DNA from: Rhea pennata
Taxonomy: Eukaryota; Chordata; Aves; Rheiformes; Rheidae
Direction: 5' to 3'
DNA: 64,000 nucleotides
Assembly: GCF_028389875.1 (NCBI RefSeq)
Contig: NC_084682.1
Location: 1,126,001-1,190,000 of the forward strand
Shown in pieces: positions 1 to 9,870 of the stretch (position 1 is the first letter of the stretch; every line of letters starts with the position of its first letter). Under the pieces are notes generated by a model. The model saw only the letters and a program-made list of their open reading frames with translations, was not told the origin of the DNA and did no database searches. Both the position numbers and the translations under genes were made by a program.

Positions 1-2504
1 AGAGTTCAGCCAACACATCACCATCCAATCCTGCAGTCCAAGTTTAAATAACAGTAAGAATTCAGCTGCCTCTCAACTTCCCCAAACTTCCCCATGACTT
101 TTTCTTGTGCAGATCTAAAACATAATGGAAGAGTTTTCTTCATCTGGGATATATATGAGGGGTTTTTTTTGTTTTTTAAACTGGAGATCTGTACAGAGGT
201 TTCAGCAGCTTTTCTTTCAAGAGCCTTGACACTGAAATGCTAGATTATAATGTTCTATATCCTGGTACATTCTTTCATTCAAAACTCTTCTTCCATCCTG
301 GACTGCCAAGCAGTCAATATAATATTGTTTTTTCTATTAAAGTCCAGTCTTTGGAATATTTTTCTCACTTAAAAGCTAAGACATTCACAGCTTCCTTCCT
401 CTCCCCAGTCTCACTATATTTATCTTTCCATCCAAGAGGAGCTGAGAATAGAAACAAACAAATAAAAGGAGAATGAAACTCAGTCTAGCAGGACAGATTT
501 AAAGTTCTTTAACTGGAAAAGTACAAGGAATGGGTTTCTGTTATCCTTTTAATAACTGTTGTTCTCAGAAACATTTTGCTGGCATTTCCCTCTCACGATG
601 CCTTTGTTTATTTATCTATTTCAGACTACAGGCATCTGTTCACTTCTCTATTCTATGCCCATGGTACATGAGTAACCTTTTATAAGTAAATATAATAACC
701 TGCTAACTGTATTGCTGATCCCACATCCTTCTTCCTTCTCACTCCACCTCAGCTTTCAGCATGGAGAAAACCCACATCTCTCCATCCATCTGGTACAGCA
801 AATTACTTAGCAGCTATAGATGGCATCTTAAAATTGCCAGAGATTTGAGTAACTATGGAATTTAGAATGACATCTAAAATAACGTTACTCTAATTAAGCA
901 AGCACTACAGACAATATCTATTAAACAAAAAGCAATACAAAAACTTTGAAAGTCACAAAGACACAAACCAATTCTAACAATTTTAGTGCCAAGAGAGATC
1001 AGTTTGTCTATAAATCCTTTAACTGGAACTCCTACTAGCTGTCATCACTCTTTACTTTCAGCCAATCATCCTAGAACACAGTAGTAAATTTACTTCTATA
1101 TCTAAGTATGCCAAAGTTTTTTTTTTTTTTCTGAGCACATCATTTTAGACAAGTAGTCCACTGACGAATGTAAATCAAAAGCAACTGCATGTTACCAATT
1201 AATTTGTCCAGAAAAGTAATTTCTGATTGGTAAGCAGCCAGCAGCGACCAAAAACTGTGCATGTGATTATCGTGATACAAGAAGTTCCTTACCCAGAACA
1301 GCTAGAGGTTAAGGTAAAATTGACCAGAACTTCTGCAAACACATTGCACATAATACAATTCCTCCTTAGTAAACATAGTTTACTATGATCTTTTAAAAGG
1401 AATTAAATCAAGACTAGAAGCAATTACGCTTATTGTTTCACAGTTAAGACCTCTGGTAGAAACGGAAATATAACTTAGGCCTATAAATTTGTCATAGATG
1501 TCCTGTCTTGTTTTAGCCCTTAGCAATCGCTCTTTAAAACAAAAGCATGTTTTTAAAGATAGCCAGACTGATCCTGTAACAAGAGAAAGAACTCCAGACC
1601 CAAACAGAGCTCTCTGATGTCAACAGTGGTCTGTCTGAACATATCTCTTTATAAGAATCAAGTTCTCAGTCAGTTCTATTGCTTCAGGTGTTTACTTACT
1701 TCTCTAACCAAGTAAAACGAAGCAAAATACAAGCAAAATTTGCTCTTCAGCCAATCCAAGTATGAGCAAATACTACTACTGTAATATGTTCATTAGCTAA
1801 TAAGCTAGGAGGCTTTTGCTGTAAACAGTAATGTAACCTCTGATTACACTCATTAATGCAAGGGAAAATCTTCTACGTCCTTTCCTTCCTGCCTTGTGTG
1901 GGAAGCAGATGGAGGACTGTAGAACAATAACACAGCAGTTTGGACACTGTATCAGGAAATGGTCCCAACTGAGGACTTCCCTAAAAAGAAATAATTCTAA
2001 CAGCTTAAGAGGAAAACAAAACTGAACAAATTACTTGCAGACTGGTACACTTACTACCTAATTTCTGCACTAGACAAAATGGTCTTATTATTTTTTGACA
2101 CCCCAGGCTCTGACAAGCCCATCATGATGGGTTGGAAGCAGGACCCTGCTTCCCTGCTGAAAACTCACTGCACTGGAGTCTGCACAGAGCAGAGTAGTAC
2201 AATAAAGGTTACGGATAGGGCAGGCAGAGTGAAGGCAGAGAGGAAGGTGCATGAGTATGTCAGTATCAGAACAGCAAAGGAAAAGCAGGTTTCCTGCACG
2301 CCCCAAGCGTCACACACAGAGGGAAGGCAACGTTTCCAGAGAGGAGGTTTCCAGGTGCCGAAGTACTCGAGTCCACACACCTGGTTTCTACTCCTTGTTC
2401 AGCAAGGGCAACAGCAGGACAGCGGCAGAGTATTTCCTCTCAGGGTCTCACTTTTACAACTAGAAAAGCAAATAACAAGATTAGCCTAGAAGCCAAATAC
2501 TAAC
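1..2504. other. Non-coding region left of IFT20, probably 5' end or intron of the divergent neighbour
   Basis: No coding exon was recognised on either strand. In the human order the next gene is TNFAIP1, transcribed away from IFT20 with a non-coding first exon, so this would be its first intron on the - strand (inference from synteny). A GTGAGA on the - strand at 2536-2531, just inside the CpG island, could be its exon 1 donor. A T13 run lies near 1119-1131. A 136-codon ATG frame at 2079-2489 (+) has no recognisable similarity. Confidence 0.35.
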
Positions 2505-2605
2505 GCGCGCAGAAGCTCTCCCCAGCCACCTCTCACCGCCCACCGGGATGCTGGGACGGTACCTAACCGCACTCGCCATCAGCCCCGCCGGCAGTGCCCA
2601 GCCCC

Positions 2606-2670
2606 GCCGCTCCGCTCCGCTCCGCTCCGCGCCGCTCCGCTCCGCTCCGCTCCGCGCCGCTCTGCCGCCG
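2606..2670. repeat. (CCGCT)n pentanucleotide repeat in the CpG island
   Basis: About twelve CCGCT/CCGCG units in two blocks separated by a variant CCGCG unit, in the middle of the candidate divergent promoter. The long frames through it on both strands (Ser/Ala/Pro/Arg-rich) are products of the repeat and not genes. Confidence 0.85.
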
Positions 2671-2801
2671 CCGCCGCGCCCTTTCCCGCGGACCGCGCAC
2701 GGCCCCGCCGCCCCCGGCGCCCACCCCTCCGCAGCCCCTGGCTGAGCTCATTTCCTCCGCGCCCCGCCGCCCACCGGCAACCCGGAAGCGCTCCTCGCCG
2801 C

Positions 2802-2855
2802 CGGGACTACAGCTCCCGGCGGGCGGCGCGCTCGGCCGGGACTACAGCTCCCGGC
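2802..2855. promoter_or_regulatory. Duplicated ACTACAGCTCCC promoter boxes (ZNF143/Staf-like)
   Basis: The block GGGACTACAGCTCCCGGCG occurs twice, with the cores at 2806-2817 and 2841-2852, 35 bp apart. ACTACAnnTCCC is the well-known motif of CpG-island and bidirectional promoters bound by ZNF143/Staf-class factors. Both copies lie 135-190 bp upstream of the IFT20 ATG, where the transcription start would be expected. Factor assignment is by motif only. Confidence 0.6.
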
Positions 2856-2988
2856 GTGCCGGGGGCCGGCCCGGCGCCGCTTCCCCCCCCGCCGTGGCAC
2901 GGCCCGGCTTGTCGCCGTGGCAGCCGCGGTGCGGAGCGGAGCGGCGCTGCCGGCCGGGCGCTCGCCGGGCAGCGGCAGCGGGGACACT

Positions 2989-3115
2989 ATGGCCCGCGAC
3001 GCTCTGCGGCAGGCCGGGCTGCACTTCGACGAGCTCAACAAGCTCCGCGTGCTGGAGCCCGGTGTGGCCGAGCAGACGGCGCAGCTCCGCGAGGAGTGCG
3101 GCGCCTTCGTGGACA
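2989..3115 (+). CDS. IFT20: IFT20 coding exon 1
   Basis: 127 nt encoding residues 1-42 plus the first base of K43. The donor GTAAGT begins at 3116. GC-rich, inside the CpG island. An in-frame GTG at 2917 has no stop before the ATG, but the family length fixes the start at 2989. Confidence 0.95.
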
Positions 3116-5175
3116 GTAAGTGCCGCCGCGCCGGGGCTGGGCCCGGCCTCCGCGGGGCTCTGCCGAGGCAGTTTGTTGCCGGGGTCGCTTAACGGCGCCG
3201 CGTCGGGGCCCGCAGCCTCCAGACAGTGGTCCTGGAGTAGGCAGATTACAAAGATGCCTTGAATTGGCGAAATACTAAGCAGGCTGTGGTGTAAAGGACA
3301 GTGACGAATCCCATTGGCGTTTAAGGGCTTTTCCCCTTTTTTTCCCCCTTTATATTCTGTCTGGTATGGAGGAAAAATGCTAAAATACACCTGCTTACAG
3401 TAAACTCAAAGGACTAAGAAGTCACAGCTGAAAATCAAAGCCTGTAGTACAAGTATTAATCTTACTCAGTGTTGTTTTGATGGCTATTGACAATTTTTTT
3501 TCTTTGCAGAAGTAGTAGAATTTCAAAAAATAGTGGGTAGCTTAATTGAACTTGTTGATCAACTAGCAAAAGCTGCTGAAAGTGAGAAGATGAAGGTACT
3601 GTGCAATTAATGTAATGTGCCTTGTAGTGTACTCTGCCCTGTGCAGTGCATGAAAATCCTGCTCCCTTTCTTCCTACTTTCACAGTACAAACATTTTTTG
3701 TCAGCATCATGCAGAGATTTTCCATGGTAGTTAATATCTCCCTGCCTGTCAGATACGAGAACATGGAGGCTCCAAAGAAATGATAGTAACCGTTGGAAAA
3801 CTTTTATAAGCACACTCAGAGTATCACATTACTCCTGCATTTAATGGTCCTACTGTTGGAGCTTATTAATATGTTGCATGTAAACAGAAAATTCTTTCCA
3901 ATCAGTCTGTCTACATTTTGAACTTAGTTCATGAGAAGCCTCATGAGGAAGAACAAAGAGGTTGTCCAAAGACCAAATCAATACATATCTCCATAACTAC
4001 CTCTGAAACTTTTTTTTGTGTGTATTTCTGCATGTCACCAAGACTGTTTTTCCCGCATATTACTGCAAATTTAAAAATGAATGTTTAGCACAAGTGTAAG
4101 TGGTTGTTTTTTCATCATTTGTTCTAGGGGGAAAAAATATAACCAGAGCTTGTCTGTCTGTAATACTAGTAACCAATGATCAGTTTGTATTTCCAGAAGA
4201 GTTGGTAGCTTTCCTGTCAGGCTGTTATGAACACTTGAAGTTTGAAGGAAGCTTAAAATGCTTTAATCTGCACAGCTGCTATGGGGTTCTCTGCCTGTTC
4301 CACCAAACACTCAGTATCAAGATGATATCCTCTTCTGTTGTTAACATGCCTAAAACACTTCAAAATCAATCTGACAGTAATGAAAGTGTTTAAAAATAAC
4401 AAAGCTCCTGCTACAACTACACCCCTGCTAATCCTGTTTTGACAGGCCATTGGTGCACGAAATTTGCTGAAGTCTATAGCAAAGCAAAGAGAAGCTCAGG
4501 AACAGCAACTTCAGGCTTTAATAGCTGAGAAAAAGATGCAGTTAGAAAGGTAAGTCTTATTAAATGCTTTTTTGGTGCATTGATTTCATATTTTGAAAAT
4601 GAAGTAGCATATCATACATGACAAACTCAGCTCAATTTTGTAAACTGTATACTCGATTTATTATCTGTGCTTGCCTGCAGGAGGACAGTCTTCAAGCCTG
4701 TTCAAACAGTCCATCTGTAGCTAAGATATATCCTCCTATACAAAGCATGCATGGAATGATGCAGTGGCATAGTTCTGTGTTTAACTTAAGGCCCTGTTTA
4801 CCACTCTTACAGGAAGCCTCATTTCTAATGTTTTTGTGGCTAAACAGGGCATGAGATTATGCAGCTGAAGAAACTAATAAAGTTTCTATTTGTCCAGTGC
4901 TGTTTGTCCAGATTTTTGTAGGTACTTTAGAACTGCAATGTCTAACTGATGTAACCACTGCTTTAAAAATGACTACATGCTTAGCCTAGATTTCCTTCAC
5001 AACAGACCCATGAAGAGAGAACTAAATCATCTAAATAGGATGTTGGATTTAGGATTTGAACGTAGCTTCTAACCTTTTTTTTTTCTCTTTCAGATACCGA
5101 ATAGAGTATGATACTCTGTGTAAAATAGAAGCTGACCAGCACGAATTTATTGACCAATTCATTTTTCAGAAATAG
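2989..5175 (+). CDS. IFT20: IFT20, intraflagellar transport protein 20 (complete coding region, 4 exons)
   Basis: Spliced coding parts 2989-3115, 3510-3595, 4446-4549 and 5094-5175 total 399 nt, giving 132 aa plus stop, the same length as human IFT20. All introns are GT/AG and the phases close (1, 0, 2). The protein starts [20 protein letters not shown] and ends [15 protein letters not shown], both hallmarks of IFT20. The central and C-terminal part (about residues 45-125, rich in K, E, Q and L) reads as a long coiled coil. IFT20 is a small subunit of the IFT-B particle. It is unusual in also residing on the Golgi, where it binds GMAP210 and sorts membrane cargo to the cilium (family knowledge). 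The start is ATG at 2989 with A at -3 and G at +4, a strong Kozak context. It sits in a CpG island and runs tail to tail with TMEM97. Identity is near certain. Confidence 0.97.
3116..3509 (+). other. IFT20: IFT20 intron 1
   Basis: GTAAGT donor, TTTGCAG acceptor. The first 100 nt continue the CpG island; the rest is ordinary AT-rich DNA with no further feature seen. Confidence 0.9.
3510..3595 (+). CDS. IFT20: IFT20 coding exon 2
   Basis: 86 nt preceded by a T-rich tract and the acceptor TTTGCAG. It encodes [20 protein letters not shown] and the following residues up to MK. The donor GTACTG is weaker than consensus. The exon ends in phase 0. Confidence 0.95.
3596..4445 (+). other. IFT20: IFT20 intron 2
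   Basis: GTACTG donor, GACAG acceptor. No gene or repeat recognised inside. The 97-codon frame at 4100-4393 has no family resemblance. Confidence 0.9.
4446..4549 (+). CDS. IFT20: IFT20 coding exon 3
   Basis: 104 nt after the acceptor TTTTGACAG, encoding [20 protein letters not shown] and the following [15 protein letters not shown], the coiled-coil core. The donor is a perfect GTAAGT at 4550. The last codon (R) is split 2+1 with the next exon. Confidence 0.95.
4550..5093 (+). other. IFT20: IFT20 intron 3
   Basis: GTAAGT donor and a polypyrimidine-CAG acceptor. It contains a perfect 10-bp inverted repeat (GCCCTGTTTA at 4791-4800 against TAAACAGGGC at 4841-4850). Confidence 0.9.
5094..5175 (+). 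CDS. IFT20: IFT20 coding exon 4 with stop
   Basis: 82 nt after a long pyrimidine tract and CAG. It encodes [18 protein letters not shown] and ends IDQFIFQK with TAG at 5173-5175. Confidence 0.95.
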
Positions 5176-5385
5176 AGGGTTTCAAGATAAAACAACATAT
5201 TGACCTGGAAACATGAACATTCTAGGATTCTGAGGCTTTCAAAAATATGCAATTTTTCATTGTGTATGAATGGATGGCTTGTATAAATGAAAATGTTTTT
5301 TAATGCAATATGAATTTACACTAAAAGTGGCAATAAGGAGAGCTTTCTAACAGATGTAAATAAAAACAGTTTTGTCCTTTAATTT
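5176..5385 (+). other. IFT20: IFT20 3' UTR (probable)
   Basis: The stretch after the stop codon leads to a canonical AATAAA at 5359-5364, so cleavage is expected about 15-25 nt later. The short UTR (about 200 nt) suits this small gene. The exact cleavage site cannot be read from sequence alone. Confidence 0.6.
5359..5364 (+). terminator. IFT20 polyadenylation signal AATAAA
   Basis: First AATAAA downstream of the IFT20 stop codon, within TGTAAATAAAAAC and followed by a T-rich stretch (GTTTTGTCCTTTAATTTTG) typical of a downstream element. Confidence 0.6.
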
Positions 5386-7109
5386 TGTAAAACTTTTGTA
5401 CAGTCAGTAGTTCTAATTCAGATTATAATTGAGTTAACACTATTGCTGCTATGTTATGTCTCTCACTTTTTTGAGGTGTACAGCTCTGTTGAAGAAATCA
5501 GGAAATAAATTATTGTTTTCAGACCTTCTGGATATACCAAAATTAGTTGCTTCTGCTAAGTTATTTCTGCTCTTAAGAGTTTACAACTTCCTGCATACTC
5601 ATAATGAAGAATTTTCAATATATAGTATTTTCATCTTTATAAAGACTCAACAACAACAGAGAGAAGCAGCAGTAATTTTTATCTATATCGATCAGATTTT
5701 CTTTTGCTACACAGTTTAAAAGAAAACAAGGACAAACTTAGTAACAGAATTGATCAATTACAAATGAAAAAAGTAGAAAACACAGCAGAATTAAGATTAA
5801 ATTGCATCTGACGTTCAATGTCCATACAGCTACTAATACTAGACTAAAATGCTTTTTTTGAATATTTTAAGAATATATCTTAAAACTGATGAAACAAACC
5901 ATTCCAAGCATACTGTGACATAAGGGGTATAAATAAACTATAAGTATGAACGTGACATTTAAAAATGGAATGCCCATATTTTACAGTGCTGCAAGCACTT
6001 AGCATCTGATATTAAAATCAAGCCTTATGTTGAAGTGCCAGTAGATGTGTTTTATGCATGTCTTTAGGAAACTAAATATGGAAATGTTGGCCTTTCAAAG
6101 CCTGTAGAAGCTTTAAATTATACACCAATTAAGTAAGTCCTGAAATATATAGGCAGTGACTGAAAAGCCTATTCTTTGACCTCTAAAATTTTAAACAAAT
6201 CTCCAAGGTTGAATTTTACAGATCAGATTGAGAACAACAACAACAATCTCTACCAGTAAGTAGGTTTTAATTGCTGTAACTTCAAAGTCTAATGCAACAT
6301 TTTCTTTATGGGCTAGGTAAGATCTTACGGTCATTTTGAGTTCCTTTTAGTCATTCCCACGAGATTTAAATGAAATGCTCATTCAGATATATTTAGTTAT
6401 TTATTTCCATAGTAGCAGTGATTTCATTGGAAGCAAGTAGCTTACAAATGCTGAAGTTCTTCGGAATCCTTTGGGAAGAAGTGTGCCTCATTGTCAAACT
6501 AAGTCAATTTTAAGCATTCAAAAATCCAGATTTTTGGCATATGTTTCACTAACCAGACATTTACAGTTAATCAAAATTTGAGCTGAGGAAAGCAAGGTGA
6601 GATTCTGCTTTTTGGAAGGGCTGAGAAAGATTGTTTTATGGAAGTGTTGCATATTTGTGTGTGATCACTTACGGAGTTGGCACAATGTGTTCTTAGAAGA
6701 GAGGTTTCTTAAGTAGCTTTATAACATCATCTTGGAAAAAGACTAGCTGAATGGAGAACAAATATCAGGTGCAATTCCCCCTCACACCTCCCAGTATACA
6801 ATTACATACCACAGTGGTAAAGGTTTATTTCCTAATACAGATGTGCCACTCAAGATGGACAGTGTGAAAAGAGCTTGGTCCCTTGAGTTGTGTATGCAGA
6901 GATACCACATGGAATTGCTAATAGAGGCTTCCACCAAAGCTGTTCCTGATTAGAGTAGAGCTGTAAGCTCAAGGAAATTCAAACTTTTCTTGCAGGAGTC
7001 TGATGCTTGGGTAAGAGCTGTGGCAGTTGACAGTATTAGGCAGATGTTTGTCCCAAAGGACCAAGTCAGCATAGGCTCTAATAAACAAGTACGAGTTTTT
7101 ATAGCTGAT
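5386..7109. other. Tail-to-tail interval IFT20/TMEM97, including TMEM97 3' UTR
   Basis: No coding exon. The TMEM97 3' UTR must extend leftward from 7109. Candidate - strand AATAAA signals lie at 6829-6824 and 6405-6400, which would give UTRs of about 0.3 or 0.7 kb. A short (CAA)n run lies near 6233-6244. The rest is featureless AT-rich sequence. Confidence 0.5.
6824..6829 (-). terminator. Candidate TMEM97 polyadenylation signal
   Basis: TTTATT on the + strand is AATAAA in TMEM97 sense, about 285 nt after its stop codon. A second candidate lies at 6400-6405. Which is used cannot be decided here. Confidence 0.35.
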
Positions 7110-7360
7110 TTACTTCTTTTTTCTTTTCTCCACGTGGTTGTATTGGTGGCTGTACAGCATGGTAAAGAGAATCAGAAGTGGAATCAGCAAATACGGCGCA
7201 TATATAGATAAGAGAATTAGGCGTTCACGTTGTGTCTGAGGGCCCAGATGCTCAGATTTTGAGAAATCATGAAACAGGATATGAGCAAGGATAGGAAACA
7301 ACGTTGTAGCTACATGGCTAGAGTAGATAATTGCAGGAGTCCTTATCCATTTGCAGCCAC
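7110..7360 (-). CDS. TMEM97: TMEM97 coding exon 3 with stop
   Basis: 251 nt after CAATACAG, encoding [20 protein letters not shown] through the fourth membrane segment to the C-terminal VEKRKKK, with TAA at 7112-7110 (complement). Confidence 0.95.
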
Positions 7361-9743
7361 CTGTATTGAGGCAAAAATGAAGCAATATTGAAATATTTTT
7401 GAAAAGAGCAGAATACAGTGGTTTATAAATTAACAGAACATTAACTGTTACATCTGTGACAGGCTGAGCTGTAGTTATAGTAAATAGGTGGTAGAAAAAA
7501 TACTAGTAGCAACCCAGGAAAATTAGGATCTAGCTTAGTAGAAATTCAGAATGACAGTGATCGTGAAAGTTTTAAAGTAACAAAGTACACAGACTTGACC
7601 CAGAACTTTGTCTATGTTGGTAGCTTGCCAGATGTTAAGTGTTGGTGCTGGTTACACATAAATCACTGCATTGAAAAGAGCCTACAGTTACAGTTTTTGT
7701 TTCTGACAGGCCTTATTCTATGCTGCTTTCTCCGATAAAACTTGCAAGAAAATAGCACCCCACATGGTGCTTAAGATTGCTGGATAAACTTTCTTTGCTA
7801 TACAAAAAGCAAATGTTTTACAGAAATGCTGCACATGATAACACTGTTCTTCCACTTTTATACCAACCTTTTAAGAAGGCATATGCTGCAATGGGAAAGA
7901 AAGGCATTTGTAAGAAGGCTTCACAAAATATAAACGACTTAAACCACTCAGGGGGCTGGATCATCATTGGATCTCTAAAGGTGACTGCATACCACTGTAA
8001 CAACTCTGTCAGCTTAAGGAAAAGAACAAAACAACAGATTAATACACGGAGCATCAGCTGCAACAGGGAAAAAAAATGATGAACCTGAGCTGCTCTTTGT
8101 ATGAAGCCTGTTTCTGCAGTGGGAGAAATCACGTGATCTCATCTCAGTATATGAGTCGTCTTGGTGCAATTTTGTCTTAATAGAGGTTAAATTCCTGAAG
8201 TCCTTAATGTGATGAATCCTTTCCTTCAAGTATATATTAAATTTACATAACAGGCAGTTCCTGAACTGTTATATTATCTACCAAAAAAAGAAAAATGAGA
8301 CCCACAAAAAAATCCATACTTTGAGATTAGTAGATAAAGAAAGAATTCTTGTATTTTCCTCTTTCAAATCCTCCTATTGCCAGGACAGGTGAGCTCAATG
8401 TTGCAAATATTTTTAGACACTTGTAGTGTCTAACTAGGTAGTGTGACTTATAGAAGCAGCCCCAGTCAGGTCTCATTAAATCAAGAGGAGTTCAGTGCCT
8501 TGCTCGCTCATGTGAGTGCATCATTACACCTCAGAATACACAGCTATCTACTGTGGCTTGAAGAGCTTGATGTAAGAATTTCGGCCTAGTGAGTTGTAAT
8601 CTGTTTCCACGATGGAAATGTAAATTCCAGCATGGCTTTAAGTTGGACTTTGAACTGAAAGACACGTATTGAGATTTGCTAGTTAACTATTAATTAAAAG
8701 CGATTTCTATAATGCAAAAATTGTACTGGGTGGCAACAATCAAACTCACTAAAGGTAAAGGTAGTAGAAAGTTATGGCTGATCTCATTCTGATGATGAGC
8801 TGAACTGACTGTGATCTTCTATCCATCTATTATTTTATTTGATTATTTATTGTCTTGCATATTTTCAAAAATCAGCAAACTAAAGATTGTTATTAATACG
8901 TTTGGATATGCCTGCTCTTGCATCTTAGTAACTTCACATTTTTGGTAGAGGTATGAGCCAAACCCAGGAGCACTGAATTACAAGGGTGGTTACAGAGTCA
9001 CATTCAAGTGACATATGTGACAGGAATGCAGCATGGCACATTCCTATGCACACGAATTTTATTGCTCCATTCTGCTTTCCTCTACCTGCAAAAAACACAC
9101 TACACTGAGAAAATTACACTATAAATTTATCAGGATTTTTCTTGCTTGCCTCACTTACTGTAGGAATTTAATTTGAAAGAAGCAGTGTACATACATTTGA
9201 TTTAGAAATATGAAAAAAAAAAAAAAGAAAAAGGCTTATGGCTTCTAAGTATACCAGTAAATCAGGTTTATTCTAATTCCCAACTGAATAACTACAGAAG
9301 AAAAAATATAAATCATAGTGCAGATAGAGGTGTTGATTTTTTTAGTTATTTTATTTTAGATGATTTACTCCTTTTTTTCCTTATGTCTCTTTACATACTA
9401 GATTTTCAAAAAAGGAAAAAGAAAAAATGGCACAGGATCAGTTACATCAAGCTGAAGGCTATCTATAAAATTACAACTATTCAAAACCTTTACACAGAAC
9501 TATGTCCGTCATCCTCCAAAATCGCTTTTACCTACCAGTCGCTACATCTTTGCACAGCTGCCTGCAAGCAAATCACAATCTAACCAAGATCTCAGCAGAT
9601 TCTCATCATCAGCTACTTACGCTCTCTGGGTAGATACCAGCTCCTGGCAGAAGCGCTTGCAGGTCTATCATTAATGTGATGGGAATATGAGAGAGAAAGT
9701 ACACAGCAAAGACCCACTCCAGGAGGCGAGTCGGAGCAGCCAT
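7110..9743 (-). CDS. TMEM97: TMEM97, sigma-2 receptor / EXPERA-domain ER membrane protein (complete, 3 exons)
   Basis: Coding parts 9743-9621, 8012-7868 and 7360-7110 (complement) total 519 nt: 172 aa plus stop, against 176 in human. Introns are GT/AG and the phases close. The protein begins [20 protein letters not shown] and has the family motifs [20 protein letters not shown] and YAPYLLIP. Four hydrophobic segments fit the EXPERA fold: about residues 8-28, 66-88, 98-118 and 138-158. Acidic residues D27 and D55 line up with human D29 and D56, the ligand-contacting aspartates of the sigma-2 site. The KRKKK tail is a dilysine-type ER retrieval signal. The protein acts at the ER and lysosome in cholesterol handling and binds NPC1 (family knowledge). 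The start ATG has A at -3 and G at +4. It is tandem with NLK and convergent with IFT20. Confidence 0.95.
7361..7867 (-). other. TMEM97: TMEM97 intron 2
   Basis: GTTGGT donor and ATACAG acceptor; nothing else recognised inside. Confidence 0.9.
7868..8012 (-). CDS. TMEM97: TMEM97 coding exon 2
   Basis: 145 nt after the acceptor CCTTAAG, encoding [17 protein letters not shown] and on to [12 protein letters not shown]. The donor GTTGGT is non-canonical beyond the GT. The last base is the first of codon G90, completed by exon 3. The upstream extension of this open frame is intron. Confidence 0.93.
8013..9620 (-). other. TMEM97: TMEM97 intron 1
   Basis: GTAAGT donor and TTAAG acceptor. AT-rich, with an A14 run near 9212-9225. 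No other feature seen. Confidence 0.88.
9621..9743 (-). CDS. TMEM97: TMEM97 coding exon 1
   Basis: 123 nt (41 codons, phase 0 end), too short to stand out as an open frame. It encodes [20 protein letters not shown] followed by [21 protein letters not shown], the first membrane segment. The donor is a perfect GTAAGT at 9620-9615 (complement). Its HIPIT-D-LQ wording is diagnostic. Confidence 0.93.
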
Positions 9744-9870
9744 AGTTGCACGCTCCCGACATGCCCCTCCCGACTCCCGTCATCCCCGCGCACAGCGGCT
9801 CTGCGTCCTCTGCACAGACCCACAGCCTCTGCGGCCCTGGCCTTACCGTACTGCTGCAGAAGGACTATTT
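9744..9870 (-). promoter_or_regulatory. TMEM97 5' UTR / promoter region
   Basis: A short patch of raised GC and CpG directly upstream of the TMEM97 ATG, between AT-rich flanks. No TATA box is evident at a fixed distance. It contains a GTAAGG at 9847-9842 (complement) that could act as the donor of an upstream non-coding exon. Assigned by position and composition only. Confidence 0.5.

Larger units (their letters stand above)
2505..3215. promoter_or_regulatory. CpG island / probable bidirectional promoter of IFT20
   Basis: About 700 bp of strongly GC- and CpG-rich DNA in an otherwise AT-rich window. It covers the IFT20 first exon and 5' UTR and has no TATA box near the start. It contains an ETS-type CCGGAAG (2782-2788), two ACTACAGCTCCC boxes (2806-2817 and 2841-2852) and a CCGCT repeat (2606-2670). 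In human the IFT20 start faces TNFAIP1 head to head, so divergent transcription toward position 1 is likely (inference). Confidence 0.8.

Noticed and set aside
2917-2988. In-frame upstream extension of IFT20 from GTG at 2917
   Set aside because: GTG is not a normal eukaryotic start. The ATG at 2989 gives exactly the family length and has a strong Kozak context.
2594-3262. 222-codon open frame through the CpG island (+), and a 182-codon frame on the - strand (2842-3390)
   Set aside because: Both read through the CCGCT repeat and the IFT20 exon in wrong frames. Low-complexity Ser/Ala/Pro/Arg composition is expected of GC-rich DNA lacking stops.
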